Shown here: positions 28,100 through 36,131 of the stretch, piece by piece | Layout of the letters: each line of letters begins with the position of its first letter | Position numbering within the stretch: position 1 is the first letter of the stretch | NCBI RefSeq assembly: GCF_018343695.1 | Contig: NZ_JAGYPJ010000001.1 | Location: 631,001 to 695,000, forward strand | Direction: 5' to 3' | DNA length: 64,000 nt | Origin: Lederbergia citrisecunda | Lineage (GTDB): Bacteria > Bacillota > Bacilli > Bacillales > Bacillaceae_C | Program-made: the position numbers and the translations under genes | Notes under the pieces: generated by a model | Told to the model about the DNA's origin: nothing | The model's database searches: none | The model's input: only the letters and a program-made list of their open reading frames with translations

Positions 28100-28200
28100 T
28101 CTAGGTCCAGCGCTTCCACTATCAAACTTTTCCTTTTTCCCTATGATAAGTCAACCCCAAAGTTTGTACGTTGTGGCCAGGTGCTTACTTCTTAGCTCTT
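28100..28200. repeat. Intergenic repeat family A, short copy after pepF
   Basis: TCTAGGTCCAGCGCTTCCAC begins and AGTTTGTACGTTGTGGCCAG plus GTGCTTACTTCTTAGCTC ends this copy; the central CGTGTTTCC core is deleted. Confidence 0.5.
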
Positions 28201-28371
28201 AAAACCACGAAATTTGTTTCTGCCGTTTAAAAAGTTCAACAACAAAAGCAATGAGAAAAAAAGTAAAGGAGAAGTAATATAAATCGGAATTAGGTTCATC
28301 AAACCGAGGATATTAAAGCAAAAACAGAAAACAATAAATGCGATCAATACACAAATAATAATTTTTCTCAA
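28192..28371 (-). CDS. Small membrane protein, 59 aa
   Basis: A 59-codon frame starting at TTG 28371, seven bases after AAGGAG. The product has two hydrophobic helices (IIICVLIAFIVFCFCFNILG and ITSPLLFFSLLLLLNFLNG) and a basic tail, a topology plausible for a small membrane protein. Its last codons and stop lie in a family A repeat copy. I do not recognise it. Codon use and site support translation; there is no homology evidence. Confidence 0.45.
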   Translation of the reverse strand: MRKIIICVLIAFIVFCFCFNILGLMNLIPIYITSPLLFFSLLLLLNFLNGRNKFRGFKS

Positions 28372-28481
28372 TCCCCGTCTCCTTCCTCCTAGTATTTATT
28401 AACTTATATGCAAGAAACCCATTTGTCATACTATTTAAAGAAAAATACTGAAGATAAAAACTTATTGCAACACAACAAAGT

Positions 28482-28507
28482 AAATGCCAGGCAAGAGCCT
28501 GGCATTT
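28482..28507 (-). terminator. Hairpin downstream of spxH
   Basis: AAATGCCAGGC and GCCTGGCATTT form a perfect stem. The minus-strand tail ACTTTGTTGTG is only partly T-rich, so termination strength is uncertain. Confidence 0.5.
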
Positions 28508-28633
28508 GGTCAAAATGTCTATATATTGGAATAAATGCTTTTTCCTGTTCAGTTTCGTATCAAACTTATACTACGATAAGTCACAAAGTCGAAAAAGGGA
28601 GCGTCAAGGAGGGAGACTCTTAAGCTTTTCAAA

Positions 28634-29476
28634 CTATAGGCCACCTGAAGTATATTTCCAAAAGTGCCCGTTTTTTGCTTGTATTTTTTGTACCTTTTGT
28701 TGGAGTTGCAATTTTTTTAGTTGCTTTTCAATTTGTTGTACAGGTACATCGTAAATCATGGCGAGATCTTTTGATGCCATGATTGGATTAGTCGACAAAA
28801 AAAGTTCAAGTGGGGGCTTTTCAGCTGGTTTTGGAAACCGCTCGAGCATTTCTGTTAAAAGTTGGACATAAATATCGTATGAATATAGGCCGGTAATTTT
28901 TAATCCTTCGTCTTCAATATTCTCGTTAAAAAATACCATTGCTGGCATTTCATTAACTTCCATTTCGGAGGAAATTTTCAAGTCACATTGAAACGCTTTT
29001 GCAGAACTTTGTGAATAAACATCACGAATAAATTCTTCTAAATCTAATCCGACATGTTGTGCGCACCTTTGGATGACATTGATATCTGTAATATCAGCAT
29101 TTTCCACAAAAAGTAATTCCTGAAGCCTTCGAATAAATCGTATCCCGGCTTTTTTTCCTTGTAGCTCAGCTGCTTTAATGCTGATGGCAGCTAAATGAGG
29201 TGTGTAGCAATGTTGTTGATCTTCTTTTTTTAAATGTTGATTATTTTTCTTTTTATCTAATTTTCCACCTTTTTGATTCCAGATTGCAAGATTTCCACAT
29301 AAAACGTATTTCATAGTAAAATAATCGCCGTATTCAATCTGTAGCTTGTTGATAATAGGTGAAAGGGACCAGCATTCCGCACAAAAAGGATCGACAAACA
29401 AATAAATTTCCATAGGCTTATTGTCCAAATAATGCGAGTTTGTATTTTTTGCTGACCGTTTTGTATTCAAGACCAT
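28634..29476 (-). CDS. spxH: ClpXP adaptor SpxH (YjbH)
   Basis: A 280-residue DsbA/thioredoxin-like adaptor that promotes ClpXP degradation of Spx. Segment EIYLFVDPFCAECWSLSPII carries the CxxC at about residues 32-35; AAELQGKKAGIRFIRRLQE, SAKAFQCDLKI and GHFWKYTS are typical of YjbH. ATG 29476 overlaps the end of the preceding 39-codon frame by 10 bases and has only a poor site of its own, suggesting translational coupling. The truncated haemoglobin gene yjbI that adjoins spxH in B. subtilis is missing here. Confidence 0.92.
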   Translation of the reverse strand: MVLNTKRSAKNTNSHYLDNKPMEIYLFVDPFCAECWSLSPIINKLQIEYGDYFTMKYVLCGNLAIWNQKGGKLDKKKNNQHLKKEDQQHCYTPHLAAISIKAAELQGKKAGIRFIRRLQELLFVENADITDINVIQRCAQHVGLDLEEFIRDVYSQSSAKAFQCDLKISSEMEVNEMPAMVFFNENIEDEGLKITGLYSYDIYVQLLTEMLERFPKPAEKPPLELFLSTNPIMASKDLAMIYDVPVQQIEKQLKKLQLQQKVQKIQAKNGHFWKYTSGGL

Positions 29477-29586
29477 TCACCTGTTGCTATAGGTATTATG
29501 TCATCATGCCTTACGACATGGTTTGTAATTTTTAAACGTTTATTAGCACCAAGTGCGTCATACGGCTTAACACGTTTCCTAACCAT
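29467..29586 (-). CDS. Small basic protein overlapping the spxH start, 39 aa
   Basis: A 39-codon frame with a strong site AAAAAGGAG nine bases before ATG 29586. The product begins MVRKRVKPYDALGANKRL and ends DDIIPIATGEWS; it is basic and soluble. Its stop lies inside the spxH start region, so ribosomes finishing here could start spxH. It may be a real small protein or a translated leader. I do not recognise a family. Confidence 0.55.
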   Translation of the reverse strand: MVRKRVKPYDALGANKRLKITNHVVRHDDIIPIATGEWS

Positions 29587-29679
29587 ATGAATCGCTCCTT
29601 TTTCTAAAATTGTATGTTTATTGTAACAACGAGTACGTAATAACTCAAACAAATAGCACTACATATGGAAACTTTAAAT

Positions 29680-29705
29680 AAAAAAACTGCCCAAGACTGG
29701 ACAGT
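29680..29705 (-). terminator. Terminator after the lytic transglycosylase gene
   Basis: On the minus strand ACTGTCCA pairs with TGGGCAGT, followed by TTTTTTTATTT. Confidence 0.8.
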
Positions 29706-29728
29706 AAACATCTATTATAACCTAGTAC

Positions 29729-30394
29729 TTAACTATAGAATGTATCAGTAACTTTCCTGACATAGTTTTGTGTTTCTTTAAATGGTGGAATACCGCCATA
29801 TTTATCAACATTGCCTGGCCCTGCATTATAGGCCGCTAGTGCTAGTACAAGATTACCATCATACTTGTCTAACATATTTCGCAAATACTTACTTCCACCC
29901 ATCACATTTTGTAACGGATCAAAAATATCGTTAACTCCTAGCCCCTTTGCGGTTTGTGGCATGAGTTGCATTAATCCAGAAGCGCCTGCGTGACTGACAG
30001 CGGTGGAATTAAAATTTGATTCATGCTTAATGATCGATTTTATTAATTTGGCAGGAAGGTTATACACTTCAGATGCTTTTTGAATAATAGCCTCTAAATT
30101 ATCAGGAATTGTAGCATTATCTTTTTCAGTTGCATTTATTTCTGAAGCTATCTGGATAGCATTTTTACCGAAAAAAACAGGTAGCTTGTTCAATTGCATA
30201 TTATATACAGCACCTAAAGTATTCTTATCAATTGATTGTTGTGAAGAATTATTAATATTATTCATTAATGTATGTTGTAGTAATTGGGCAAAAGAATGAT
30301 CTTCTTCATTTAGTGAACTATCATTTCTTTCTCCTGAGAATCCTTTTAATAACTGTATATCAAGAACCGTTTTTAATTGGCCAAGTATATTCAT
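29729..30394 (-). CDS. Lytic transglycosylase, YjbJ/CwlQ type
   Basis: A 221-residue SLT-domain enzyme cleaving peptidoglycan. The SLT domain occupies the last 110 residues: KSIIKHESNFNSTAVSHAGA with the catalytic Glu, GLMQLMPQTAKGLG and LALAAYNAGPGNVDKYGGIP. The N-terminal 100 residues are low in known motifs, and no clear signal peptide is visible, so the export route is unclear. It starts directly after the CYTH gene (2 bases between stop and ATG), so the two are cotranscribed. Confidence 0.88.
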   Translation of the reverse strand: MNILGQLKTVLDIQLLKGFSGERNDSSLNEEDHSFAQLLQHTLMNNINNSSQQSIDKNTLGAVYNMQLNKLPVFFGKNAIQIASEINATEKDNATIPDNLEAIIQKASEVYNLPAKLIKSIIKHESNFNSTAVSHAGASGLMQLMPQTAKGLGVNDIFDPLQNVMGGSKYLRNMLDKYDGNLVLALAAYNAGPGNVDKYGGIPPFKETQNYVRKVTDTFYS

Positions 30395-30396
30395 AG

Positions 30397-30984
30397 CTAT
30401 GATTCCTTCTTTCCTTGTATTACTTTAAAAAGCCTGCTTATTTTATTATCGGCATATCGAATCTTAATGTTTAACTTTTCTAGTAGTTCATTAAAAAATT
30501 GTTCGCCTTTATCTCGATCAATTGTTTCATATTCTAATTCAAAGTCTTCTTTTCCTAAATAGAAACTATGGTCAAATACAAGAAGTCCATTTTTATATTC
30601 CGTTTCCGCTCGATCCGTCTGAAGGGTCCCATAAAGAAAAAATTCATCAATTGGGAATTTCATTTTATGTAATTCGTCTTTTACTTCACCACTTGGAAAA
30701 ACGGAATGGTTCATTAACATATTAGCTTCTGTTTGATTTATAACATCATTTATTTCCAAAAGTCCAATATCAGCGGGCTTTTTTAATGTTAACTCATATT
30801 GTTCCTGTTTTTCTCTAATACGTAAAGCGGAACCTAATTTCTTTAATGCAAAATCTTTTGTATCAAAATAGTGATTCTTTTGGGAAAAAAACTGTTTTTT
30901 TGAAATATGAAAGGTTCTTAAAAGAAGTTGGAATTCTTCCTCAGTAACAATGTTTTTAAATTCAATTTCGATATTTCTAGACAA
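30397..30984 (-). CDS. yjbK: CYTH domain protein, YjbK-like
   Basis: A 195-residue CYTH (triphosphate tunnel) protein. The signature EIEFK appears near the start; YFDTKDFALKKLGSALRIRE and YELTLKKPADIGLLE follow, and FELEYETID supplies further acidic tunnel residues. Family members hydrolyse tripolyphosphate or act as cyclases; phosphatase activity is inferred. TTG 30984 is preferred because GGAAGGAAG lies 7 bases before it; ATG 31002 would put that site inside the gene. It lies next to relQ, as in B. subtilis. Confidence 0.85.
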   Translation of the reverse strand: MSRNIEIEFKNIVTEEEFQLLLRTFHISKKQFFSQKNHYFDTKDFALKKLGSALRIREKQEQYELTLKKPADIGLLEINDVINQTEANMLMNHSVFPSGEVKDELHKMKFPIDEFFLYGTLQTDRAETEYKNGLLVFDHSFYLGKEDFELEYETIDRDKGEQFFNELLEKLNIKIRYADNKISRLFKVIQGKKES

Positions 30985-31224
30985 TTTAGGTCTTCCTTCC
31001 ATATATAACTAATCTTATTATTACCTTAATAGGGATTGATTTCAATTATTGCAGTCAGTCAAACTTTAAGAAATTATTGTTTATGCTAAAATAAAGAGGT
31101 AATTCTTTCTAGAAATTTACCGCTTTGTTAATGCTCATTGTTTGACTTTACTTATTTTTTAATTAGAGCTGAAGTCAACTTACAAATTTTGCAATGGTAG
31201 ATGAATCATTTTTACGTAAAAAAA

Positions 31225-31246
31225 CAAGGCGCTTGCGCTTTTCGAA
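31225..31246. repeat. Remnant of repeat family A before relQ
   Basis: AAGGCGCTTGCGCTTTTCG matches the terminal piece of family A copies. Confidence 0.45.
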
Positions 31247-31274
31247 ATTGCTATTATTAAGAGGTGACGATCTA

Positions 31275-31928
31275 GTGAACCACTGGGAACAATTTTTAGC
31301 TCCATATAAACAAGCGATAGATGAACTGAAAATAAAATTAAAAGGCATGAGAAGCCAATTTGAACAGCAACATATACATTCTCCAATTGAGTTCGTAACC
31401 GGACGTGTAAAGCCAATTGCAAGTATATTGGATAAAGCACAACAAAAGAATATACCATTGGATAAAATTGAAACTGAAATGCAAGATATTGCTGGATTAA
31501 GAATGATGTGTCAATTTGTTGATGATATTGAAACGGTTGTCAAGCTACTGAGAAAGCGGAATGATTTTCGAATTATTGAAGAACGAAATTACATATCAAA
31601 TAAAAAACCAAGCGGCTATCGTTCTTATCATGTTGTCATTGAATATCCAGTCCAAACCATTCTCGGTGAGAAAAAAATATTAGCCGAAATCCAAATACGT
31701 ACACTTGCGATGAATTTTTGGGCGACGATAGAGCACTCTCTTAATTATAAATACAAAGGACAATTCCCTGAAGAGATTAATAAAAGGCTACAAGGTGCAG
31801 CGGAAGCAGCTTTTCGTTTAGATGAAATGATGTCGCAAATTAAAGAGGAAATTCAAGAAGCACAAGTATATTTTACGAAAAATAAAGAGGCAGTAAAAAA
31901 GTTGGACAAGAAAACTGACTATCGTTAA
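31275..31928 (+). CDS. relQ: Small alarmone synthetase RelQ (YjbM)
   Basis: A 217-residue (p)ppGpp synthetase without hydrolase domain. Synthetase motifs: [70 protein letters not shown] 31275 follows AAGAGGTGA; upstream in-frame ATG 31194 lies in repeat-like DNA. The nadK gene begins at GTG 31964, 35 bases after the stop. RelQ-type enzymes make ppGpp from ATP and GDP/GTP, usually as tetramers. Operon with nadK and the pseudouridine synthase gene. Confidence 0.93.
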   Translation: MNHWEQFLAPYKQAIDELKIKLKGMRSQFEQQHIHSPIEFVTGRVKPIASILDKAQQKNIPLDKIETEMQDIAGLRMMCQFVDDIETVVKLLRKRNDFRIIEERNYISNKKPSGYRSYHVVIEYPVQTILGEKKILAEIQIRTLAMNFWATIEHSLNYKYKGQFPEEINKRLQGAAEAAFRLDEMMSQIKEEIQEAQVYFTKNKEAVKKLDKKTDYR

Positions 31929-31963
31929 TGGAGAATTCATATTTGCATGAAAGGATGAGAATA

Positions 31964-32764
31964 GTGAAATTTGCGATTACATCGAAAGGAAATCCAACAT
32001 CCAATGCATTAATGCATAAAATGAGAATGTATTTGCAGGATTTTGAAATGGTATACGATGAAGAACAGCCGGATATCGTAATATCCGTTGGCGGGGACGG
32101 AACTTTGTTATATGCGTTTCATCGTTATAGTTCAAGATTGGATAAAACGGCTTTCGTAGGGGTACATACAGGACATCTTGGCTTTTACGCTGATTGGGTT
32201 CCAAGCGAGATCGAAAAACTTGTCATTGCCATTGCGAAAACTCCATATCAAATTGTAGAATACCCTTTGTTAGAAGTGTTAATTCGGTACCGGCACGGAG
32301 GGAAAGAAACTCGTTATTTAGGATTAAATGAATCTACCGTTAAAAGTATTGTTGGTACACTTGTCATGGATGTAGAAATACGTGGGGATCACTTTGAGCG
32401 TTTTCGTGGAGACGGTTTATGCGTCTCTACACCATCTGGAAGTACGGCATATAATAAAGCTTTAGGTGGGGCAATTATCCATCCATCTCTTCATTCCATT
32501 CAGCTTGCTGAGATGGCATCCATTAATAATAAAGTATTCCGAACGGTTGGATCACCTCTCATTTTGCCGGAACATCACACTTTAGTTCTAAAACCAGTTA
32601 AAACATTTGATTTCCATGTAACTGTCGATCATTTAACAGTCATGCATCGTGATGTAAAATCTATTCAATTCCGGGTGGCAGAAGAAAAAATTCGTTTTGC
32701 GCGATTCCGTCCTTTCCCATTTTGGAAAAGAGTTCACGATTCATTTATTTCAGACGGTGATTAA
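31964..32764 (+). CDS. nadK: NAD kinase
   Basis: A 266-residue ATP-NAD kinase making NADP. The GGDGT motif is in [16 protein letters not shown]; the NAD site NE and [20 protein letters not shown] follow. The end [18 protein letters not shown] is like B. subtilis YjbN. GTG 31964 is chosen because it gives the same N-terminus as that protein ([10 protein letters not shown]) and lies 9 bases after AAAGG; an upstream ATG 31928 overlaps the relQ stop region. The next gene begins 4 bases after its stop. Confidence 0.95.
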   Translation: MKFAITSKGNPTSNALMHKMRMYLQDFEMVYDEEQPDIVISVGGDGTLLYAFHRYSSRLDKTAFVGVHTGHLGFYADWVPSEIEKLVIAIAKTPYQIVEYPLLEVLIRYRHGGKETRYLGLNESTVKSIVGTLVMDVEIRGDHFERFRGDGLCVSTPSGSTAYNKALGGAIIHPSLHSIQLAEMASINNKVFRTVGSPLILPEHHTLVLKPVKTFDFHVTVDHLTVMHRDVKSIQFRVAEEKIRFARFRPFPFWKRVHDSFISDGD

Positions 32765-32768
32765 TAAT

Positions 32769-33668
32769 ATGAATCATTACTCGTTAAAATGGACGATTGA
32801 AAAAACGGATGCCGGGCAAATCATTAAAGAATTTTTAAATGCACAAGGAATTTCAAGAAGAGCTTTAACGGATATCAAATTTACAGGTGGCTCGATAAAA
32901 GTAAATGGGCAAGAACAAAATGTCCGGTATCTTTTAAAGGAATATGATGTAGTAGTCATCGATTTTCCTCCAGAAGAAATAAACGAAAAAATGAAAGGGG
33001 AAAATATTCCTCTTTCTATTTGTTACGAGGACCGTGACATTATTGTTCTTGAAAAACCTGCATATATGAGTACCATTCCTTCACGGGAGCATCCAACAGG
33101 AAGTCTCGCGAATGCACTCGTTTACTATTATGAACAAACAGGAAATTCATCAGCTATTCATATTGTGACGCGATTGGACCGAAATACATCTGGTTTAGTG
33201 TTAATCGCAAAACATCGGCATGCACATCATTTATTAAGTATGCAGCAGCAAAGAGGAAAGATTCGACGATACTATGAGGCTTTTGCAGAAAATGCTTTTG
33301 ACGTGATGAAAGGATGTGTCGATGCCCCGATTGGACGAAAACCTTCCAGTATAATCGAAAGGGAAGTGAGGAAGGATGGACAAAAGGCGGTTACTCATTT
33401 TGAAGTAATTCGTACTTATCATGACTTTTCTCATATAAGACTTGATCTTGAGACAGGAAGGACTCATCAAATTCGGGTGCATATGGCTTATTTAGGGCAT
33501 CCCTTGCTTGGCGATGATTTATATGGTGGTAATGAAAAAGTCATTCAACGCCAAGCACTCCATTGTAAAGAATTACACTTCGAACACCCAATAAAAGGAA
33601 GTAAACTTTCATTTACAGCTTCGCTTCCATTGGATATGGAAACGATCATTAAGAAGGAAAACGAGTAA
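32769..33668 (+). CDS. RluD-type pseudouridine synthase, YjbO
   Basis: A 299-residue pseudouridine synthase with an N-terminal S4 RNA-binding domain ([20 protein letters not shown]) and a catalytic domain with the key Asp in [41 protein letters not shown] is typical of RluA-family enzymes. The RNA target (probably 23S rRNA) is not identified. ATG 32769 lies 4 bases after nadK. The 3' end overlaps the convergent prpE gene by 20 bases. Confidence 0.92.
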   Translation: MNHYSLKWTIEKTDAGQIIKEFLNAQGISRRALTDIKFTGGSIKVNGQEQNVRYLLKEYDVVVIDFPPEEINEKMKGENIPLSICYEDRDIIVLEKPAYMSTIPSREHPTGSLANALVYYYEQTGNSSAIHIVTRLDRNTSGLVLIAKHRHAHHLLSMQQQRGKIRRYYEAFAENAFDVMKGCVDAPIGRKPSSIIEREVRKDGQKAVTHFEVIRTYHDFSHIRLDLETGRTHQIRVHMAYLGHPLLGDDLYGGNEKVIQRQALHCKELHFEHPIKGSKLSFTASLPLDMETIIKKENE

Positions 33669-34386
33669 ATTTTTCAGTTACTAGCGGCATGGATGAAGGT
33701 ACAGAAACAGTTATTATTTCAGGATAGCGCAAAGCCGTCAGTTTTCCACCAAAGACGGCTCCTGTATCGATATTTATCGTATTACCAACTAATCGAGGCT
33801 CCTCGACAGGTGTATGTCCATATACGATGAATGGCTTCCCTTTATAGATTTTCGCCCAATCTCTACGTACAGGCATTCCGTTAGGGAGTGTTTCTCCAGT
33901 TACATCCCCATATAAAACAAAGGACTTAACACTTTTATTGTGCTTGCCAATATAATCAGCCCTTATTCCTGCATGAGCGATTACCAGTTTTTCATTATCA
34001 AGCACATAATAAAGAGGAGAGCCTTCATATAAATCCATAAACATTTTTTTATATTGATGTTGTTCTTTTTGAGAAAGAACATTTAATTCAGCTACAGTAG
34101 TCTCTAATCCATGGGCGATTTGCACGTTCCTTCCAAGAAAATAACGATATAATTTATTGCAATGGTTTCCCGGAACATAATATGCCCCATTATATTTCCA
34201 AAGCTTCCAAACGATTTCAATCATTTTTAAAGAATCTGGTCCTCTGTCCGTAATATCACCAACAAAGGCTAATTTTCTATTCTTGTTGATAGGAATTTCA
34301 CTTTTCCATGAATAGTCCATTTTTTCTGTTAAGGTGACAAATTCATCGTAACAACCATGGATATCTCCAATAATATCAATGTACAA
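33649..34386 (-). CDS. prpE: Bis(5'-nucleosyl)-tetraphosphatase PrpE
   Basis: A 245-residue calcineurin-like phosphoesterase with [23 protein letters not shown] and [11 protein letters not shown] motifs; [11 protein letters not shown] and [20 protein letters not shown] are near-identical in type to B. subtilis PrpE, which cleaves diadenosine tetraphosphate and has protein phosphatase activity affecting spore germination. TTG 34386 behind AGGGTGA is preferred to GTG 34395, which lies inside that site. It converges on the pseudouridine synthase gene with a short overlap. Confidence 0.92.
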   Translation of the reverse strand: MYIDIIGDIHGCYDEFVTLTEKMDYSWKSEIPINKNRKLAFVGDITDRGPDSLKMIEIVWKLWKYNGAYYVPGNHCNKLYRYFLGRNVQIAHGLETTVAELNVLSQKEQHQYKKMFMDLYEGSPLYYVLDNEKLVIAHAGIRADYIGKHNKSVKSFVLYGDVTGETLPNGMPVRRDWAKIYKGKPFIVYGHTPVEEPRLVGNTINIDTGAVFGGKLTALRYPEIITVSVPSSMPLVTEKFTRFPS

Positions 34387-34439
34387 TCTATTCACCCTAT
34401 TTCATCATTATTTTATTTTTTTTAGCTTTGTAATTGTTG

Positions 34440-34575
34440 CCACATCGTGCAAGCTCCTGCGCGAAAAACGGGTAACGGTAGACTCCACAGGTGCGACTGA
34501 TCTGAGGAGGCTACCAATCCTTGCCTAGATGTAGTCGCCTAGGTTTTTTGTACCCGCGGAAAACAGAGCACATGA
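34440..34575. repeat. Intergenic repeat family B, degenerate inverted copy
   Basis: AGACTCCACAGGTGCGAC and GTACCCGCGGAAAACAGAGC resemble, in reverse orientation, the GACTCCTGCGGGAG and CCCGCGGAAAGCGAAGC segments of the copy at 5.5 kb. A strongly decayed element; nothing else seen in this gap except the inverted repeat next to mgtE. Confidence 0.45.
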
Positions 34576-34655
34576 AACGGAAATCTACGTACATATTTAT
34601 GATAGCCATTTGAAAAAAATCGAATATTGTATTCTTTTCTTTTCATTTTGTAGCG

Positions 34656-34675
34656 ACAAATCTAAACAGATTTGT
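34656..34675. promoter_or_regulatory. Inverted repeat upstream of mgtE
   Basis: ACAAATCT-AAAC-AGATTTGT is a perfect 8-base dyad, 37 bases before the mgtE start. It could be an operator or a leader hairpin. It is not an M-box, which is far larger. Confidence 0.4.
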
Positions 34676-34712
34676 TAGGATAGTGTAGACAAAAGGGAAG
34701 GAGGAGTCAATT

Positions 34713-36086
34713 ATGGACAATACTTTAGAAACAAATGCCCAAATGAATGAAGAACTTCTCATTAAAACAATAGAAGAAGATAACATTGTTGGATTTCGAG
34801 AGGAGTTCATGACTCTTCACCCGTATGATCAAGCACAATTTTTTTTCAAATTAACTCCCGATGTTCGTATAAAAGTTTATTATTTTTTATCTCCAAAAGA
34901 GCTAGCTATCTTTTTCGAGATGCTAGAAATAGAGGATCATGAGTATAAAGGTATTTTAGCGGAAATGGATCCTAAATATGCGGCAGATATGCTTGCTAAT
35001 ATGTTTACCGACAATGCTGTTGACGTATTAAACAATTTGGATAAGGATCAAACTGCCAGCTATCTATCCATTATGGACCATTCAGCAGCTCAAGAAATAA
35101 AAGGTTTGCTTCATTACGAGGAATATACTGCTGGAAGTATTATGACCACTGAATATATTGCTATTTCGGCAAATCAAACGGTCCGTTCAGCAATGTATAT
35201 TTTAAAGAAAGAAGCTCCAAAAGCGGAAACCATATATTATGTTTATGTGGTAGACGAAGATGAAAGGCTTGTCGGTGTAATTTCCCTTCGTGATTTAATC
35301 ATTAGCAGTGATGATACAATGATTTCGGAAATTATGTTTGATCGAATTGTTGCCATTTCTGTTAGCGCGGATCAGGAAGAAGCCGCTAAGCAAATGAGGG
35401 ACTATGATTTACTTGCATTACCTGTTGTCGATTTTCAAAATCATCTGCTTGGAATTATTACAGTTGACGATATTATCGACGTTATTGATGAAGAAGCCTC
35501 AGATGACTATTCAAAGCTAGCAGGGGTTTCTGATATGGATACAATTGATAAAAATCCATTTGCTGCAGCAAAAAAAAGGTTACCATGGTTAATCATTTTA
35601 TTGTTTTTAGGAATGTTTACCGCTAGTCTCATTGGAAGATTTGAAGACACTTTGAGCAAAGTTCCTATCGTAGCTGTTTTCATACCCCTTATTGCTGGAA
35701 TGGCAGGGAATACAGGAACACAAGCGTTAGCGGTCGCAGTTCGAGGAATAGCTACTGGAGAACTGGCTGAAATAAGTAAAATAAAACTTATCTTAAGGGA
35801 ATCAGGTACTGGGTTAATTACGGGAACTATTTGTGGAGTGTTGGTTGCTTTCATTGTATTTGTATGGAAAGGGGAGCTCCTACTGGGTTTTCTTGTAGGA
35901 ATCTCTATTCTTGCATCACTATTTGTTGCTACATTGGCAGGATCACTTGTTCCATTAGTTATGCATAAATTTAAAATCGATCCCGCTGTTGCGTCTGGGC
36001 CATTCATCACAACAATGAATGATATTACATCCATCCTAATTTATTTTGGTTTGGCAACGATGTTTATGAGTTATTTAATTCATTAA
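34713..36086 (+). CDS. mgtE: Magnesium transporter MgtE
   Basis: A 457-residue MgtE channel: N-domain (to about 130), paired CBS domains (about 140-265; GSIMTTEYIAI and LLALPVVDFQNHLLGIITVDD), plug helix, then five membrane helices from LPWLIILLFLGMFT with the pore signature PLIAGMAGNTGTQALAVAVRG and the end PFITTMNDITSILIYF. Mg2+ uptake gated by Mg2+ bound to the N/CBS domains. ATG behind GGAAGGAGGAG. No M-box riboswitch recognised upstream. Confidence 0.95.
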   Translation: MDNTLETNAQMNEELLIKTIEEDNIVGFREEFMTLHPYDQAQFFFKLTPDVRIKVYYFLSPKELAIFFEMLEIEDHEYKGILAEMDPKYAADMLANMFTDNAVDVLNNLDKDQTASYLSIMDHSAAQEIKGLLHYEEYTAGSIMTTEYIAISANQTVRSAMYILKKEAPKAETIYYVYVVDEDERLVGVISLRDLIISSDDTMISEIMFDRIVAISVSADQEEAAKQMRDYDLLALPVVDFQNHLLGIITVDDIIDVIDEEASDDYSKLAGVSDMDTIDKNPFAAAKKRLPWLIILLFLGMFTASLIGRFEDTLSKVPIVAVFIPLIAGMAGNTGTQALAVAVRGIATGELAEISKIKLILRESGTGLITGTICGVLVAFIVFVWKGELLLGFLVGISILASLFVATLAGSLVPLVMHKFKIDPAVASGPFITTMNDITSILIYFGLATMFMSYLIH

Positions 36087-36131
36087 CTTGTTCTTTTGTA
36101 CGGAATATGTAAAGAAAGTTGGAACCCATCT

